A stretch of DNA of 59,589 nt. It comes from an uncultured Ruminococcus sp. (GTDB taxonomy: Bacteria > Bacillota > Clostridia > Oscillospirales > Acutalibacteraceae). A program made the position numbers and the translations under genes. Positions within the stretch are counted from its first letter, which is position 1. Each line of letters begins with the position of its first letter. Shown here in pieces: positions 24,790 to 33,894 of the stretch. The notes beneath the pieces are model-generated. The model did no database searches. It was not told the DNA's origin and saw nothing but the letters and a program-made list of their open reading frames with translations. The DNA lies in contig CATXZD010000015.1 of NCBI GenBank assembly GCA_958403905.1, positions 1 through 59,589 of the forward strand, written 5' to 3'.

Positions 24790-26123
24790 TGTATATACTC
24801 CAGATTTGCTTCATGCTCATAAATTGTGGAAGCGTAATATGCGTTTCCGTCTTTATCATGGCAGAAGTAGTAATAATTTGTATCGTTTGGATTGATAGCC
24901 GCAAGAATTGCATCCATACCGGGATTGCAGATTGGACCGGCGGGAAGTCCTGATTTTGAGTAAGTATCGTACTTGCTGGTGTAGTTTTTACCCTTGCCGT
25001 CAGGAACATCAACAGCGCTTCTGTACGGATAGAACTTGGTCGAATCAAGTCCGAGGTTTGAAACACCCATATCAGCATCAGCAGTCAGTCTGTTGTGAAT
25101 AATCGAGGATACGTTGTACATATCGTCAACATCAGCCGCCTCAGCCTGAATAATTGAAGCTATTGTCATAATCTGGTCAAGAGAATATTTGCTGTTGCTC
25201 TCTTCGATAAGCTTATTCACGGTCATAAGCCTATCATAACCGTTTACATCTCTCTTTTCGTTAATCTTTGTTTCATAGTTGTTCAGGAATTTATAAATAG
25301 CGCTTTCAGCGTCCTCGTTTTTATAAAACTCATAGGTATCGGGATAAAGATAACCCTCAAGCTTATAATAGCGGTCACTGCTGTTTTTGATTTCTTTAAG
25401 GAAGCTGAAATCATCGTCAAAATTATCGGAAGCGCAAAGCTCAAGAAACTTGTCCGTACTGCTGATAGCACCTTTTTCCTTTAGCGTATTTGCAACTTCA
25501 AGCACATTCTGACCCTCGGTAATCATTACCTTTACAGTATCTGTTCTGTTATTTGAGCTTAACAGATAATTTATAATAGCCTCATAGTCCATATTTTTGC
25601 TTATTTCATATGTACCTTGTGTAAAATCATCGGCTGATTTTGTTATTGTAGCAAACATCTTGAAATATGACGGTTGTTCAATGATTTTATTCTTTGCAAG
25701 GGTTTCGGCAACATCGTCAAGCGTTGGATTTTCGGGAATTTCAATCTTTACTTTTGACGAATCTGTGCGGTTAATTGCAAGCAAATCATTCATTCCCGTT
25801 ATAATAAACACCGACAGCATTGCCCCGACAATCAAAACGGAAATAATCCAAAACCATCTGAAATAACGGCGGTTGTACTTGTTTTTCGCTTTAAGCTCCT
25901 TTTTTTCGGCTTTCTTTTTCTTTTTAAGTGCATTTTTAGACTGCTTGGCTATTTTGTCTTTTACATCCTGTCCGCTGTACGAATTAAGCTCCTCGGACTT
26001 GCTGTAATTGTTTTCACCGTCATCATCATAGTTATCGCTGATATTAAGGTGAAAGTTTTCAGCCCTGCGGCGTCTTTGCTGTTCTAAATTATTCTGAGTA
26101 AAATTATTGTTGTCAAGGCTCAT
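24786..26123 (-). CDS. mltG: Endolytic transglycosylase MltG
   Basis: A ~445-residue membrane-bound murein transglycosylase that trims new glycan strands. A long charged cytoplasmic N-terminus (Asn/Gln/Lys-rich) precedes one transmembrane segment (WFWIISVLIVGAMLSVFIITGM). The periplasm-facing YceG domain contains a LysM-like part and the catalytic segment IASIIQAEAADVDDMYNVSSIIHNRL (glutamate in QAEA). The ATG at 26123 is preferred (AAAGGA nine bases upstream); a longer frame reaches 26201 without a ribosome site. It overlaps the end of the cyclo-ligase gene by 11 bp. Confidence 0.93.
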   Translation of the reverse strand: MSLDNNNFTQNNLEQQRRRRAENFHLNISDNYDDDGENNYSKSEELNSYSGQDVKDKIAKQSKNALKKKKKAEKKELKAKNKYNRRYFRWFWIISVLIVGAMLSVFIITGMNDLLAINRTDSSKVKIEIPENPTLDDVAETLAKNKIIEQPSYFKMFATITKSADDFTQGTYEISKNMDYEAIINYLLSSNNRTDTVKVMITEGQNVLEVANTLKEKGAISSTDKFLELCASDNFDDDFSFLKEIKNSSDRYYKLEGYLYPDTYEFYKNEDAESAIYKFLNNYETKINEKRDVNGYDRLMTVNKLIEESNSKYSLDQIMTIASIIQAEAADVDDMYNVSSIIHNRLTADADMGVSNLGLDSTKFYPYRSAVDVPDGKGKNYTSKYDTYSKSGLPAGPICNPGMDAILAAINPNDTNYYYFCHDKDGNAYYASTIYEHEANLEYIQ

Positions 26124-26733
26124 ATTTATCATTCCTTTCGGACACGTTGTGTATATAATTAATAAATTTATCGGTGACGAGAATATCGGTGTTTTTATCA
26201 AAAATACCTTTTGGAAGTTCCTTTTCTATACAGCGTGAATAGCATATTCCAACGCTTGTTCCTCCGAATTTCTCAAGAAATCTGTCGTAGTAACCTTTGC
26301 CGAATCCCAGTCTGTAACCCTGAAAGTCAAAGCAAAGACCCGGCACAATGCACAAGCCGTCTGAATAATCGCTGACCTTTTCGCATAACGCTTCGTCAGG
26401 CTCCATAATCGAAAAAGCTCCCTTTTTAAGACAGCTTACGGAGGTTATATAGTAAAAATCCATTAACCCCGACTTATCTCTGCATTTTGGAACGGCAAGG
26501 CGTTTGCCGTCTTTTAAAGTCGTTTCAATTATCAAGGAGGTATCAACCTCAATAGGCGTTGAAACAAATGCAAAAAGCGTTTTGCTTTTTCTGTATTCTT
26601 CAAGCGACAAAAACTTCTTTGTAATTTTTATGTCAAGCTCTCTTTTCACGTCTTTCGGACAATTTGCGCGAATCCGCCTATAGACAGCACGAATTTCATT
26701 TTTGTGCTGTCTTATATTTTTATTCAAAGGCAT
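26113..26733 (-). CDS. 5-formyltetrahydrofolate cyclo-ligase
   Basis: A 206-residue enzyme that converts 5-formyl-THF to methenyl-THF using ATP. It has the N-terminal RAVYRRIRANC basic region, the substrate segment TLFAFVSTPIEVDTSLII and the signature CIVPGLCFDFQGYRLGFGKGYYDRFL near residue 125-150. Length is typical. It sits between the DJ-1 gene (10-bp overlap) and mltG in one operon. The nearby thyX and tmk also belong to folate/thymidylate metabolism. Confidence 0.93.
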   Translation of the reverse strand: MPLNKNIRQHKNEIRAVYRRIRANCPKDVKRELDIKITKKFLSLEEYRKSKTLFAFVSTPIEVDTSLIIETTLKDGKRLAVPKCRDKSGLMDFYYITSVSCLKKGAFSIMEPDEALCEKVSDYSDGLCIVPGLCFDFQGYRLGFGKGYYDRFLEKFGGTSVGICYSRCIEKELPKGIFDKNTDILVTDKFINYIHNVSERNDKYEP

Positions 26734-27263
26734 TGCATAGCCTCAGTTACCAGATCCGCAGAACGCTTTGAGCGTGCAGCGCTGACTATAGCGTGGCCGA
26801 ACTCTATTGCACATCCTGCACCCTTTGCAGTTATTATTTTTCCGTCTGTTTCTGTGTGAGCGGAAGTGTAGCAAGCCCCCTCAAGCTCTGTTTCAAATCC
26901 CGGGAAGCACGTAGCCTTACGGCCTTTTAACATTCCGAGATGTCCGAGAATTGACGGTGCGGCGCAGATTGCGGCAACTATTTTATCATTTTCATAACAA
27001 TATTTTACACAGCTTATTACGCTGCCGGATTTTTCAAGATTCAGTGTTCCGGGCATTCCGCCGGGAAGTACAACTCCCTCTATATTTTCAAGGTTGATTG
27101 CATCGGGCATAACGTCTGCTTTAACAGTTACGTTGTGCGAGCTTGTTATCATATCACCTGTTACCCCAACTGTAAGAACATCAAGCTTTGCGCGACGCAT
27201 TACGTCAAGAGTAGCTATTGCCTCGGTTTCTTCAAATCCGTCTGCAAGAAAAACATAGAACAT
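26724..27263 (-). CDS. DJ-1/PfpI family protein
   Basis: A ~179-residue class I glutamine amidotransferase-like protein. It begins MFYVFLADGFEETEAIATLDVMRRA, carries the nucleophile elbow AAICAAPSILG (Cys in the usual place) and GRKATCFPGFE. DJ-1-type proteins include the YajL/ThiJ group linked to glyoxal detoxification or chaperone roles; the precise activity is open. The ATG at 27263 has AAAGGA nine bases upstream and fits the family start better than one at 27281. It follows the acetyltransferase gene closely. Confidence 0.9.
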   Translation of the reverse strand: MFYVFLADGFEETEAIATLDVMRRAKLDVLTVGVTGDMITSSHNVTVKADVMPDAINLENIEGVVLPGGMPGTLNLEKSGSVISCVKYCYENDKIVAAICAAPSILGHLGMLKGRKATCFPGFETELEGACYTSAHTETDGKIITAKGAGCAIEFGHAIVSAARSKRSADLVTEAMQCL

Positions 27264-27277
27264 ATCCGCATTTCCTT

Positions 27278-28114
27278 TCAACTTAGAGTTATCCCGATAT
27301 AGGTATTTTCGGGAATTTTTTCGTTATTGTCAAGAGATTTTATCATCCCGTATTTTTCGTTTTTGTAATTATTATATAACTTATCGTCAGCTTTGACCGT
27401 AAATTCAAACAGCTTTGCAGTTGTATTTTTTAAAAGCGCCTGCGCAAGCGAACCCAAGCTTTCGTAAATCGAGTAGAACACCTCTGCTATACCGTTTTCC
27501 TCTTCAACAAGGGCAAAACAATTATTCGATTTTACAGTTTTGCAATCGTAAAGAGAATAATAATCCGAAGCAAAAGAAATAAAATTATTATTCTGCAAAA
27601 GAAAATCATCTTTTAAACATACCTTTTGCAGTTCTTCATAATTATATGAAGTTTCATCCGTCAAATTGTTTTGATTATTCAAAGAAAACCGCCTTAGCTC
27701 TTCTCTTGAAAAAACTGCTTTTTTAACCGTACAAAGCGGTTTGTATCCAAAGCGTTCATAATAGGAGTAAAGCGTATCATTTGCAGGAAAAAGAAGCGAA
27801 TAAACATCGCCGTTTTTGCGGGAATCATCCAAGGCAAATTCTATGAGTTTTCCCATTATTCCGAGGTTTCTGTACTCGCTTGACGTTGCCGCAGAGCAAA
27901 GGTAGTGAGCATTTTTTCCATTAAGCGTTGAATGAACCAGAAACAGCATTGCAACCGTTTTTTCCTCAATGCTTGCGGTATAAATTGTTGTAAAATCAAT
28001 ACATTGATTAAAAAACAAATCCACTGCTTCGCTTTTTTCTCCAAAAGAATCAAGCCAAAGATTTTTTAAAATCGGAATATATTCAAATTTATTTTTTTCA
28101 AAATTTAGCTTCAT
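27278..28114 (-). CDS. GNAT family acetyltransferase
   Basis: A 278-residue protein whose N-terminal half is a GNAT fold: AMLFLVHSTLNGKNAHYLCSAATSSEYRNLGIMGKLIEFALDDSRKNG with the acetyl-CoA loop (R-N-L-G-I-M-G), then FPANDTLYSYYERFGYKPL. The C-terminal half resembles a sterol-carrier-like domain, as in Eis-type acetyltransferases, but this is weak. It overlaps the next upstream gene by 17 bp. Substrate unknown. Confidence 0.85.
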   Translation of the reverse strand: MKLNFEKNKFEYIPILKNLWLDSFGEKSEAVDLFFNQCIDFTTIYTASIEEKTVAMLFLVHSTLNGKNAHYLCSAATSSEYRNLGIMGKLIEFALDDSRKNGDVYSLLFPANDTLYSYYERFGYKPLCTVKKAVFSREELRRFSLNNQNNLTDETSYNYEELQKVCLKDDFLLQNNNFISFASDYYSLYDCKTVKSNNCFALVEEENGIAEVFYSIYESLGSLAQALLKNTTAKLFEFTVKADDKLYNNYKNEKYGMIKSLDNNEKIPENTYIGITLS

Positions 28115-28997
28115 CTTTCAAACTTGCATTATATCGGTCAAGAATAATAACGGGATTATATGAAAGCTTTGATTTTCTCAAACCTTCAAGTCCCATATCC
28201 TCTTCCCTGTTTATATACTTATATTTTGTAAGAGTTTTTGCAAACTCATTGTTTATCACCGAATAAACTCCGTCATATTCACGCAGTGCCTTTTCAAAAT
28301 TTATGTCATAAACATTAGGAGAAATCTCACTGCCGAGCGTCATTGCAACAGGTTTATCTTCAACATACAAAACAGCGCCCTGCATATTGAAATCTTTCAT
28401 ATTTTCAAGGCTCTCGCAAATTGCCTTTATCTCGTTGTTTTCATCAGTCGGAATGCCGTTTTCTGCGTACCAGTCAACAACAACCTTTAAAGCGTCGGAT
28501 TTATTATTATCGTCTATCGTTTCAAAACGGGTATTATTGTATGTTTTGTAAAACTTTGAAATATGATTTCGCTTTGCGTGAAATCTCTTACCTCGAAGCG
28601 TTACAAGCTCTTCGGTCAGGTAGATATAATCCTGATTTTCAGGAGAACGCTCAAAAGTAAACCTGGACGGAAAAATTGACTCAAGCATTGCTTTCTGTCC
28701 GTTTGTAAGCATTACAATAAACGGTTTTTGGCCCCTTTCATATGCATCGGCAAAAATTTCCTCAAGAGCGCCCCTGACTTTCTTGCCCGTTGGCATACAG
28801 TAACCCCAAAGGCTACCGTCATCTTTGAAATACGCCTTAATGAGCGTATCATCGTAAACTGCAAAATTTATATTGTACTCATTTCGCCAGAGGTAAGCGT
28901 TGAGCAAGTTAATGTCACAGCCTAAGGCAATAGAGTAATCGTAATATTTTTTAAATTCTTCAATCTGTGTTTTTTCAATCAACTTAAAGTTCAGCAT
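28098..28997 (-). CDS. DUF2156-type protein (LPG-synthetase C-terminal fold)
   Basis: A 299-residue protein of the DUF2156/phosphatidylglycerol lysyltransferase C-terminal group, a double-GNAT fold. Landmarks are YLWRNEYNINFAVYDDTLIKAY, the RGKRFHAKRNHISKFYKTY segment (typical 'K+.++N...F' motif) and INREEDMGLEGLRKSKLSYNPV near the C-terminus. There is no transmembrane region, so it is the soluble form. It overlaps tmk by 7 bp and the GNAT gene by 17 bp. Aminoacyl transfer to lipid or another acceptor is possible but unproven. Confidence 0.85.
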   Translation of the reverse strand: MLNFKLIEKTQIEEFKKYYDYSIALGCDINLLNAYLWRNEYNINFAVYDDTLIKAYFKDDGSLWGYCMPTGKKVRGALEEIFADAYERGQKPFIVMLTNGQKAMLESIFPSRFTFERSPENQDYIYLTEELVTLRGKRFHAKRNHISKFYKTYNNTRFETIDDNNKSDALKVVVDWYAENGIPTDENNEIKAICESLENMKDFNMQGAVLYVEDKPVAMTLGSEISPNVYDINFEKALREYDGVYSVINNEFAKTLTKYKYINREEDMGLEGLRKSKLSYNPVIILDRYNASLKDEAKF

Positions 28998-29659
28998 AAA
29001 ATATCTGATACCGCCTTGTCAATTTCTTCTGAAATTTTTTCAATAGTCTTAATTTCGCCGTTTTCACAGCAGTTGATTATGCGCCATGAACATTTTTCAG
29101 CCGCATAAAGCGCACTTCTTCTGCATTCAAGCAGATATTTGAGGTTTTTTTCGTGAATATCCTTTTTTGAAACATCACCGCCGTAGCGTTTTTCCATAAG
29201 TTTTTGTGAAACGCACGGCTCTACATCAAGGTAAATTACAACATCAGGCTTCGGTATTCCGAGCTTTTCGTATTCAAAATCGCCCTGCCATTCAATAAAA
29301 GAGTCACGTTCACTGTCATCAAGCTTCGACATCTGGTAGATAATATTTGAAGTTGCATATCTGTCGCTTAGAATACAGAATCCTTGTTCATAGTCCTTTT
29401 TCCAGTGCTGCAAGTAGCTTGCCGCCCTGTCAACAGCGTAAAATGCCGAGGCAGTATAGGCGTTTACATCCTCGGGATTATCGCCGAAGTCACCGCCAAG
29501 ATACATTTTTACAAGAGCAGAACTTGGACTTGCATAATCGGGAAATTCAAGCTTTCTTACGTTTAAACCTCTGCTTTTAAGCTTTTCGGCAAGCAACTTG
29601 GTTTGAGTAGCCTTTCCGCTTCCGTCAAGTCCTTCAATTACAATAATTTTGCTTTTCAT
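28991..29659 (-). CDS. tmk: Thymidylate kinase
   Basis: A 222-residue dTMP kinase. The P-loop GLDGSGKATQT is at 10-20, the DR(Y/X) motif is SDRYATSNIIYQ, and FPDYASPSSALVKMYLGG is the substrate region; the LID lies around EKRYGGDVSKKDIHEKN. Full length. thyX lies 94 bp upstream on the same strand, so the two consecutive dTMP steps, synthesis and phosphorylation, are neighbours. It overlaps the DUF2156 gene downstream. Confidence 0.95.
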   Translation of the reverse strand: MKSKIIVIEGLDGSGKATQTKLLAEKLKSRGLNVRKLEFPDYASPSSALVKMYLGGDFGDNPEDVNAYTASAFYAVDRAASYLQHWKKDYEQGFCILSDRYATSNIIYQMSKLDDSERDSFIEWQGDFEYEKLGIPKPDVVIYLDVEPCVSQKLMEKRYGGDVSKKDIHEKNLKYLLECRRSALYAAEKCSWRIINCCENGEIKTIEKISEEIDKAVSDILC

Positions 29660-29753
29660 ATTAACACCTATTTATCAGTTGTAATATTTAAAATACCTTA
29701 GAAAAAATATAAATTCAATCAACAATTAAATTTTACTGCTTTACAAAAGCTAT

Positions 29754-30566
29754 TTATGCTTTGCCGTATTTTTGGCGCATTTCCTTTTGCCTGCCACAAC
29801 ACATATTACCCTCGGGACAAGGTCCGAATAGGCAGGAAGGTCCGCAATTTTTGAACAGATTAGGCGCAACTTCAAGGCATTGCAAAAGCATCTGTTCTGC
29901 TACCTCACGAATTTCCCACTGTGCACGGTTACAGCAGCGGTGTGCAAAGAAATTTTGCAGACTGCGTGCGTTGAATGAGCAGACAATTTTAGTTGTGGAA
30001 GCATTCGGAAGAATGAAACGAGCATCCTCGTTTGCCTTTTTTATGAAGGCAGAGCACTGCTTTTTGTTCTCATTTCTGAACTTTTCTATAATTTCCTGAT
30101 CACTTCCGTCAATATCATTTCCACATTCTTTGCAATAATCCTTGATATATCCTGCGGCAAGTGCATCTCTTATTTCTTTGTAGGCGTCAGCCTGAAGCGC
30201 AATCACCTTATTATATGCACTTAACGCCTTTTCATTTTTTGCAATTTCAGGAGGAGTTACAAATTCAAACTTAGTTCCGTCAACATAGCGCTGTGACTGC
30301 TGACTGTAAGAAGCGATTCTGTGGCGCACAAGCTGATGAGAGCAAGCTCTAGAAATTCCCTCAATTCCAAATGTAAACACTGCGTGCTCTGTCGGACTTG
30401 CGTGTCCGAGGTCGGAAAGCATATTGATAAACGAAGCTGTTTTTTCTTCGGTAAGTCCCTCTCTTATATCTTCAATTCCCGACGGTGAATAACAAAGCTT
30501 TGCCGCCATTGCAACAGTTTGTTCTGGATTCGGAGTGTGCATCAAAAGTGTAACCTTAATAGCCAT
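29754..30566 (-). CDS. thyX: FAD-dependent thymidylate synthase
   Basis: A 270-residue ThyX. The signature RHRIASYSQQSQRY is at residues 81-94. ThyX makes dTMP from dUMP using methylene-THF and FAD, without ThyA. It has an extended C-terminal Cys-rich end (CGPSCLFGPCPEGNMCCGRQKEMRQKYGKA) that is unusual beside short ThyX proteins and could bind metal. tmk follows on the same strand. The start is preceded by an AAAAGAGG site. Confidence 0.95.
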   Translation of the reverse strand: MAIKVTLLMHTPNPEQTVAMAAKLCYSPSGIEDIREGLTEEKTASFINMLSDLGHASPTEHAVFTFGIEGISRACSHQLVRHRIASYSQQSQRYVDGTKFEFVTPPEIAKNEKALSAYNKVIALQADAYKEIRDALAAGYIKDYCKECGNDIDGSDQEIIEKFRNENKKQCSAFIKKANEDARFILPNASTTKIVCSFNARSLQNFFAHRCCNRAQWEIREVAEQMLLQCLEVAPNLFKNCGPSCLFGPCPEGNMCCGRQKEMRQKYGKA

Positions 30567-30692
30567 TTTTATCCTCTTTTCAATATCAGCTTACATATTA
30601 TTGCATAATTATAATTATTATATCATTTTATCCTATGATTTTCAACATTAATTTTCCGAATCAGCTGAACCTCAGCTACCAAAAACTATGAA

Positions 30693-30721
30693 TTGTAAAA
30701 TTAATACAAATGTGGTAAAAT
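30693..30721 (+). promoter_or_regulatory. Promoter for the ClC channel gene
   Basis: TTGTAA (30693-30698), a 17-bp spacer and TAAAAT (30716-30721), about 25 bp before the TTG start codon. Confidence 0.65.
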
Positions 30722-30745
30722 AATCGTGAAAAAGAGGCGGTACAG

Positions 30746-32017
30746 TTGAACAAAATTAAAGGACTTATAAAACATAAAATGACTTCTGCGTGGCAATACG
30801 TAAAGGCATTTGTAAAGTGGCTTTTTATTGCATCGGCAACGGGACTCGTCGGAGGTACAATAGGATCACTTTTCAGCATTTGCATAAAATATGCAAACAG
30901 TATTGACAGCAGTCTGTGGTATCTTATTTTCCTGTTGCCTTTAGGCGGTGTGCTGATTGTATTTCTGTACAAGCTGTGCAGAATTGAAAACGACCCCGGC
31001 ACAAACTGTGTCCTGGAGTCAATACGAAGTAAAAACCACGTTCCGTTTGTTATTGCTCCGCTGATATTTATAAGCACTATTATCACTCACCTTCTGGGCG
31101 GTTCGGCAGGAAGAGAGGGTGCAGCACTACAGCTCGGCGGTAGTTTGGGAACTATTACCGGCAGAATTCTGCACCTTGGACAAAGCGATACTCACGTTGC
31201 GGTTATGTGCGGAATGAGCAGTCTTTTCGCCTCGCTTTTCTGTACACCTATCGCCGCCGCATTTTTCGCGCTTGAAGTAATCAGCGTCGGCGTTGCATAC
31301 TACTCTGCGCTTGTTCCCTGCTTTACCTCAGCGATAATAGCGTACTTTGTTTCAATCCACCTCGGTGCGACTCCCCTGCACTTTGACATCGGCAAAGCAA
31401 TTCCGAATCTTAATTTTATTTCACTTGTTCAGGTTATCGGGCTTGCCGCCGCTTGCGCTGTTGTAAGCATTATTTTTTGCGTAACTATGCGGCAAACACA
31501 AAAGTGGGCAAAAAGGCTGATAAAAAACGAATACCTGCGAATTATCACAGGCGGTGTAATTATTGTTGCGCTGACTTTTGCGGTTGGCTGTCGTGACTAT
31601 AACGGCGCAGGCTCAGGGATAATTGAAAATGCAATCTACGGGAATGCAAAGCCCGAGGCATTTATTCTGAAAATAATTTTCACTGCCGTTACAATCGGTT
31701 GCGGATACAAAGGCGGCGAAATTGTACCCACATTGTTTATCGGTTCAACCTTCGGCTGTGTTTTCGGAAGCCTTTTGGGACTTGACCCGTCGTTCGGTGC
31801 GGCTATAGGACTGATTTCCCTTTTCTGCGGAGTTATCAACTGCCCGATTGCCTCAATACTTTTAAGTGTGGAGGTTTTCGGTTCACAGGGGTTGATATTC
31901 TTTGGAATTGCAAGCGCCGTAAGTTATATGCTGAGCGGATATTACGGACTGTACAGCAGTCAAAAAATTCTTTATTCAAAATTAAAAGCCAAATACATTA
32001 ATATTAATGCAAAATAA
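30746..32017 (+). CDS. ClC-type chloride channel/antiporter
   Basis: A 423-residue polytopic membrane protein of the voltage-gated chloride channel family. The family motifs are GGSAGREGAALQ (with the gating glutamate kept at about 124), GAGSGIIE and KGGEIVPTLFIGSTFG, the last corresponding to the GxFxP-type selectivity region. About ten membrane segments are visible. No CBS domain follows. It starts with TTG after GAGG and is the only plus-strand gene among the neighbours, with its own promoter. It may be a Cl-/H+ or fluoride-handling antiporter; that cannot be decided here. Confidence 0.9.
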   Translation: MNKIKGLIKHKMTSAWQYVKAFVKWLFIASATGLVGGTIGSLFSICIKYANSIDSSLWYLIFLLPLGGVLIVFLYKLCRIENDPGTNCVLESIRSKNHVPFVIAPLIFISTIITHLLGGSAGREGAALQLGGSLGTITGRILHLGQSDTHVAVMCGMSSLFASLFCTPIAAAFFALEVISVGVAYYSALVPCFTSAIIAYFVSIHLGATPLHFDIGKAIPNLNFISLVQVIGLAAACAVVSIIFCVTMRQTQKWAKRLIKNEYLRIITGGVIIVALTFAVGCRDYNGAGSGIIENAIYGNAKPEAFILKIIFTAVTIGCGYKGGEIVPTLFIGSTFGCVFGSLLGLDPSFGAAIGLISLFCGVINCPIASILLSVEVFGSQGLIFFGIASAVSYMLSGYYGLYSSQKILYSKLKAKYININAK

Positions 32018-32117
32018 GCGGTGTGCATCGCAATGAAATTTGTCAGTGCCGTCATCAGCACAAAAGTCCACACCTCGCCGTCACCCCTATCACTCAGTTT
32101 ATTATCATAATCAAAAC

Positions 32118-32134
32118 CACCCGTTGAACGGGTG
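32118..32134 (-). terminator. Small GC hairpin followed by T-rich sequence
   Basis: On the minus strand CACCCG, TTCAA, CGGGTG is followed by GTTTTGATT. A hairpin of this shape occurs at ends of IS200/IS605-type elements as well as in terminators. The rest of the 32018-32490 stretch holds only the small gene fragment below. Confidence 0.4.
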
Positions 32135-32236
32135 ATTTGCGCAGCTGCTATAATCCGGTTACTTCACCAACCCCTAACCCCGTACCAACCATTACTGCAA
32201 ATATCGGATATCAGTTTTGTGCTTTCGGCGTGTTCT

Positions 32237-32359
32237 TCAGATAGTCAAGAAAACGATTTTGTTTGAGCCATAGGTTATTTTATCCGGGGTAAGTGGAAGA
32301 TTGCGGTCTGACCATTCACGCACAAGTTCCGGGCGCATAGCTGCTAAACTGTTGCTCAT
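32237..32359 (-). pseudogene. Truncated zinc-ribbon (DUF4379-like) gene fragment
   Basis: An ATG at 32359 with GGAGG seven bases upstream opens a 40-codon frame reading SLAAMRPELVREWSDRN, PLTPDKITYGSNK, then IVFLTI and a stop. The 'SLA..PELV.EW...N.PLTPD.ITYGSNK' pattern is the start of DUF4379-type treble-clef repeats, which normally go on to 'VWWKC..CGHEW'. Here the zinc ligands are missing, so this looks like the broken head of a larger gene or an excised accessory gene. It has a good ribosome site and may still be translated. Confidence 0.6.
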
Positions 32360-32490
32360 ATTAAAACCTCCATTTCTTCTATGATTAGATTATATGAAGT
32401 TTCGGCTTTTTCTTGTAGTTTGTGAATATCCGTATAAATAGGAAAAAACCTTCGAGAAAAGATTTCTCCTCTCTCAAAGGGTTCAATTTA

Positions 32491-33807
32491 TCAATTTACT
32501 CTTATTTTTCTTCTTTTCGATAGGTATCTCATTATAAATACAAGCAATAAGAAAACCCACGAAAACGCTTCGGCATATGCAATTACCATATTGTCAAAAA
32601 CACCCTCAAACAAGTAAGAACATACGATACGAACTCCCAGTGAACAAATTCCCATTATTCCTGAAAAAAGCATATCGGAAGTTCCCTCTAAATACCCTTT
32701 TATGCTCATCGCAACTCCATTAATGACATAAAACAGTGATATTGTTTTGAAAAATTCATCCCCGATTGCTACGGAATCACTTGTCAAACCAAACATTGAA
32801 AGAAGCGTTCTTCCGGTAAGTATGATTACTCCCGTCAATCCGACCGACATAACTGCCATCATTACTGTGCCGAGTTGAAATGCCTTTTTCGCAGCTTTTT
32901 CATTACCGGCTCCTGTTTCCTGCGCCACAATGGTCGATATTGACGTGCTGAAATTGACGATTGGCAGCAATAAAACAGAGTCAACACGATACGCAGTAGT
33001 AATTGCTGCAACAGTTTGTTCTCCGAAAGTGTTCATAAATCTCTGTAAGAAGATATTTCCAACGGATGTTACACTGCTTTGAACGGCAGGAGGAAGTGCA
33101 TATTTTCCTCCGCTTTTTATCGTAGTTTGCCATTCTTTCATATGAGATTTAGAAAAACTTAACGACGGATAATGTCTTGCAGTAAAAATAATAATATATA
33201 CCGTCATCACTATCTGTGAAATTACTGTTGCAACAGCGGCACTCCACACACCAAATCCGCATATACCTATAAAAACATAATCAAACACACCATTAATTAC
33301 AGAGGAAATCAATACGGATATGAACGGAACTTTGCTATTTCCAACACCACGAAGTGCTGCGGAATATGTATTATAAATCGCAAGAAATGGAACGCCAATA
33401 AATATAACAAAAAGATATTCCCTCGCATACTCAAGCAAGTCAGTTGGAGTATTAAGCACTCTTAAAATCGGTACTGTTAATATAGCCCCCGAAAGTGAAA
33501 TAATAAGAAAGACAATTCCGAGCAGTAATGAATAGGCAGATAACAGTTTCCCGTTTTTTTCTTCTTCTCCTCTGCCATATTGCTGAGCAAACAAAACCGA
33601 TAAGCCTGAGGTGAAACCGACAATAACAGTAACAAACAAGTTATAAATTGATGTTGTTGTACCAACACCTGCAAGTGCTTTTTCGCCGATAATATTTCCT
33701 ACAATCAATGCGTCAACCCAGTTGAACAGTTGCTGTAACAATCCGCTTAAAATAAGTGGGACAGAGAATAAAACAAGTTTTTTCAATATAATCTTTGTTG
33801 TATTCAT
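32491..33807 (-). CDS. MATE family efflux transporter
   Basis: A ~438-residue multidrug and toxin extrusion protein with twelve membrane segments. Early landmarks are LVLFSVPLILSGLLQQLFNWVDALIVGNIIGEKALAGVGTT and a matching half starting PAVQSSVTSVGNIFLQRF. These transporters exchange cations for drugs or metabolites. The ATG at 33807 follows GGAGG closely; the frame is open further up to 33861, but that part belongs to the regulatory leader. It has an attenuator-like hairpin directly before the ribosome site, suggesting inducible expression. Confidence 0.92.
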   Translation of the reverse strand: MNTTKIILKKLVLFSVPLILSGLLQQLFNWVDALIVGNIIGEKALAGVGTTTSIYNLFVTVIVGFTSGLSVLFAQQYGRGEEEKNGKLLSAYSLLLGIVFLIISLSGAILTVPILRVLNTPTDLLEYAREYLFVIFIGVPFLAIYNTYSAALRGVGNSKVPFISVLISSVINGVFDYVFIGICGFGVWSAAVATVISQIVMTVYIIIFTARHYPSLSFSKSHMKEWQTTIKSGGKYALPPAVQSSVTSVGNIFLQRFMNTFGEQTVAAITTAYRVDSVLLLPIVNFSTSISTIVAQETGAGNEKAAKKAFQLGTVMMAVMSVGLTGVIILTGRTLLSMFGLTSDSVAIGDEFFKTISLFYVINGVAMSIKGYLEGTSDMLFSGIMGICSLGVRIVCSYLFEGVFDNMVIAYAEAFSWVFLLLVFIMRYLSKRRKIRVN

Positions 33808-33816
33808 ATGACCTCC

Positions 33817-33881
33817 AAAAAAAAGCGCTTCTAAGTTACCGTACAGCACCAGCCGTACCACAGGGGTAACTTAAAAACGCC
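33817..33881 (-). promoter_or_regulatory. Attenuator-like leader hairpin of the MATE gene
   Basis: On the minus strand a long stem, AAGTTACC with GGTAACTT (33865-33872 and about 33832-33841) plus outer GGCG/GCGC-type pairs, is followed by eight Ts and then immediately by GGAGG and the ATG. The hairpin can thus act as a terminator before the gene. The predicted transcript begins at or near the hairpin. An in-frame GTG codes for VRLVLYGNLEALFFGGH within it, so translation of a leader peptide could open the stem. Confidence 0.6.
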
Positions 33882-33888
33882 TCTTTGT

Positions 33889-33894
33889 ATAATA
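33889..33894 (-). promoter_or_regulatory. -10 box of the MATE leader
   Basis: TATTAT on the minus strand, seven to ten bases before the leader hairpin; no good -35 box is visible. Confidence 0.4.
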
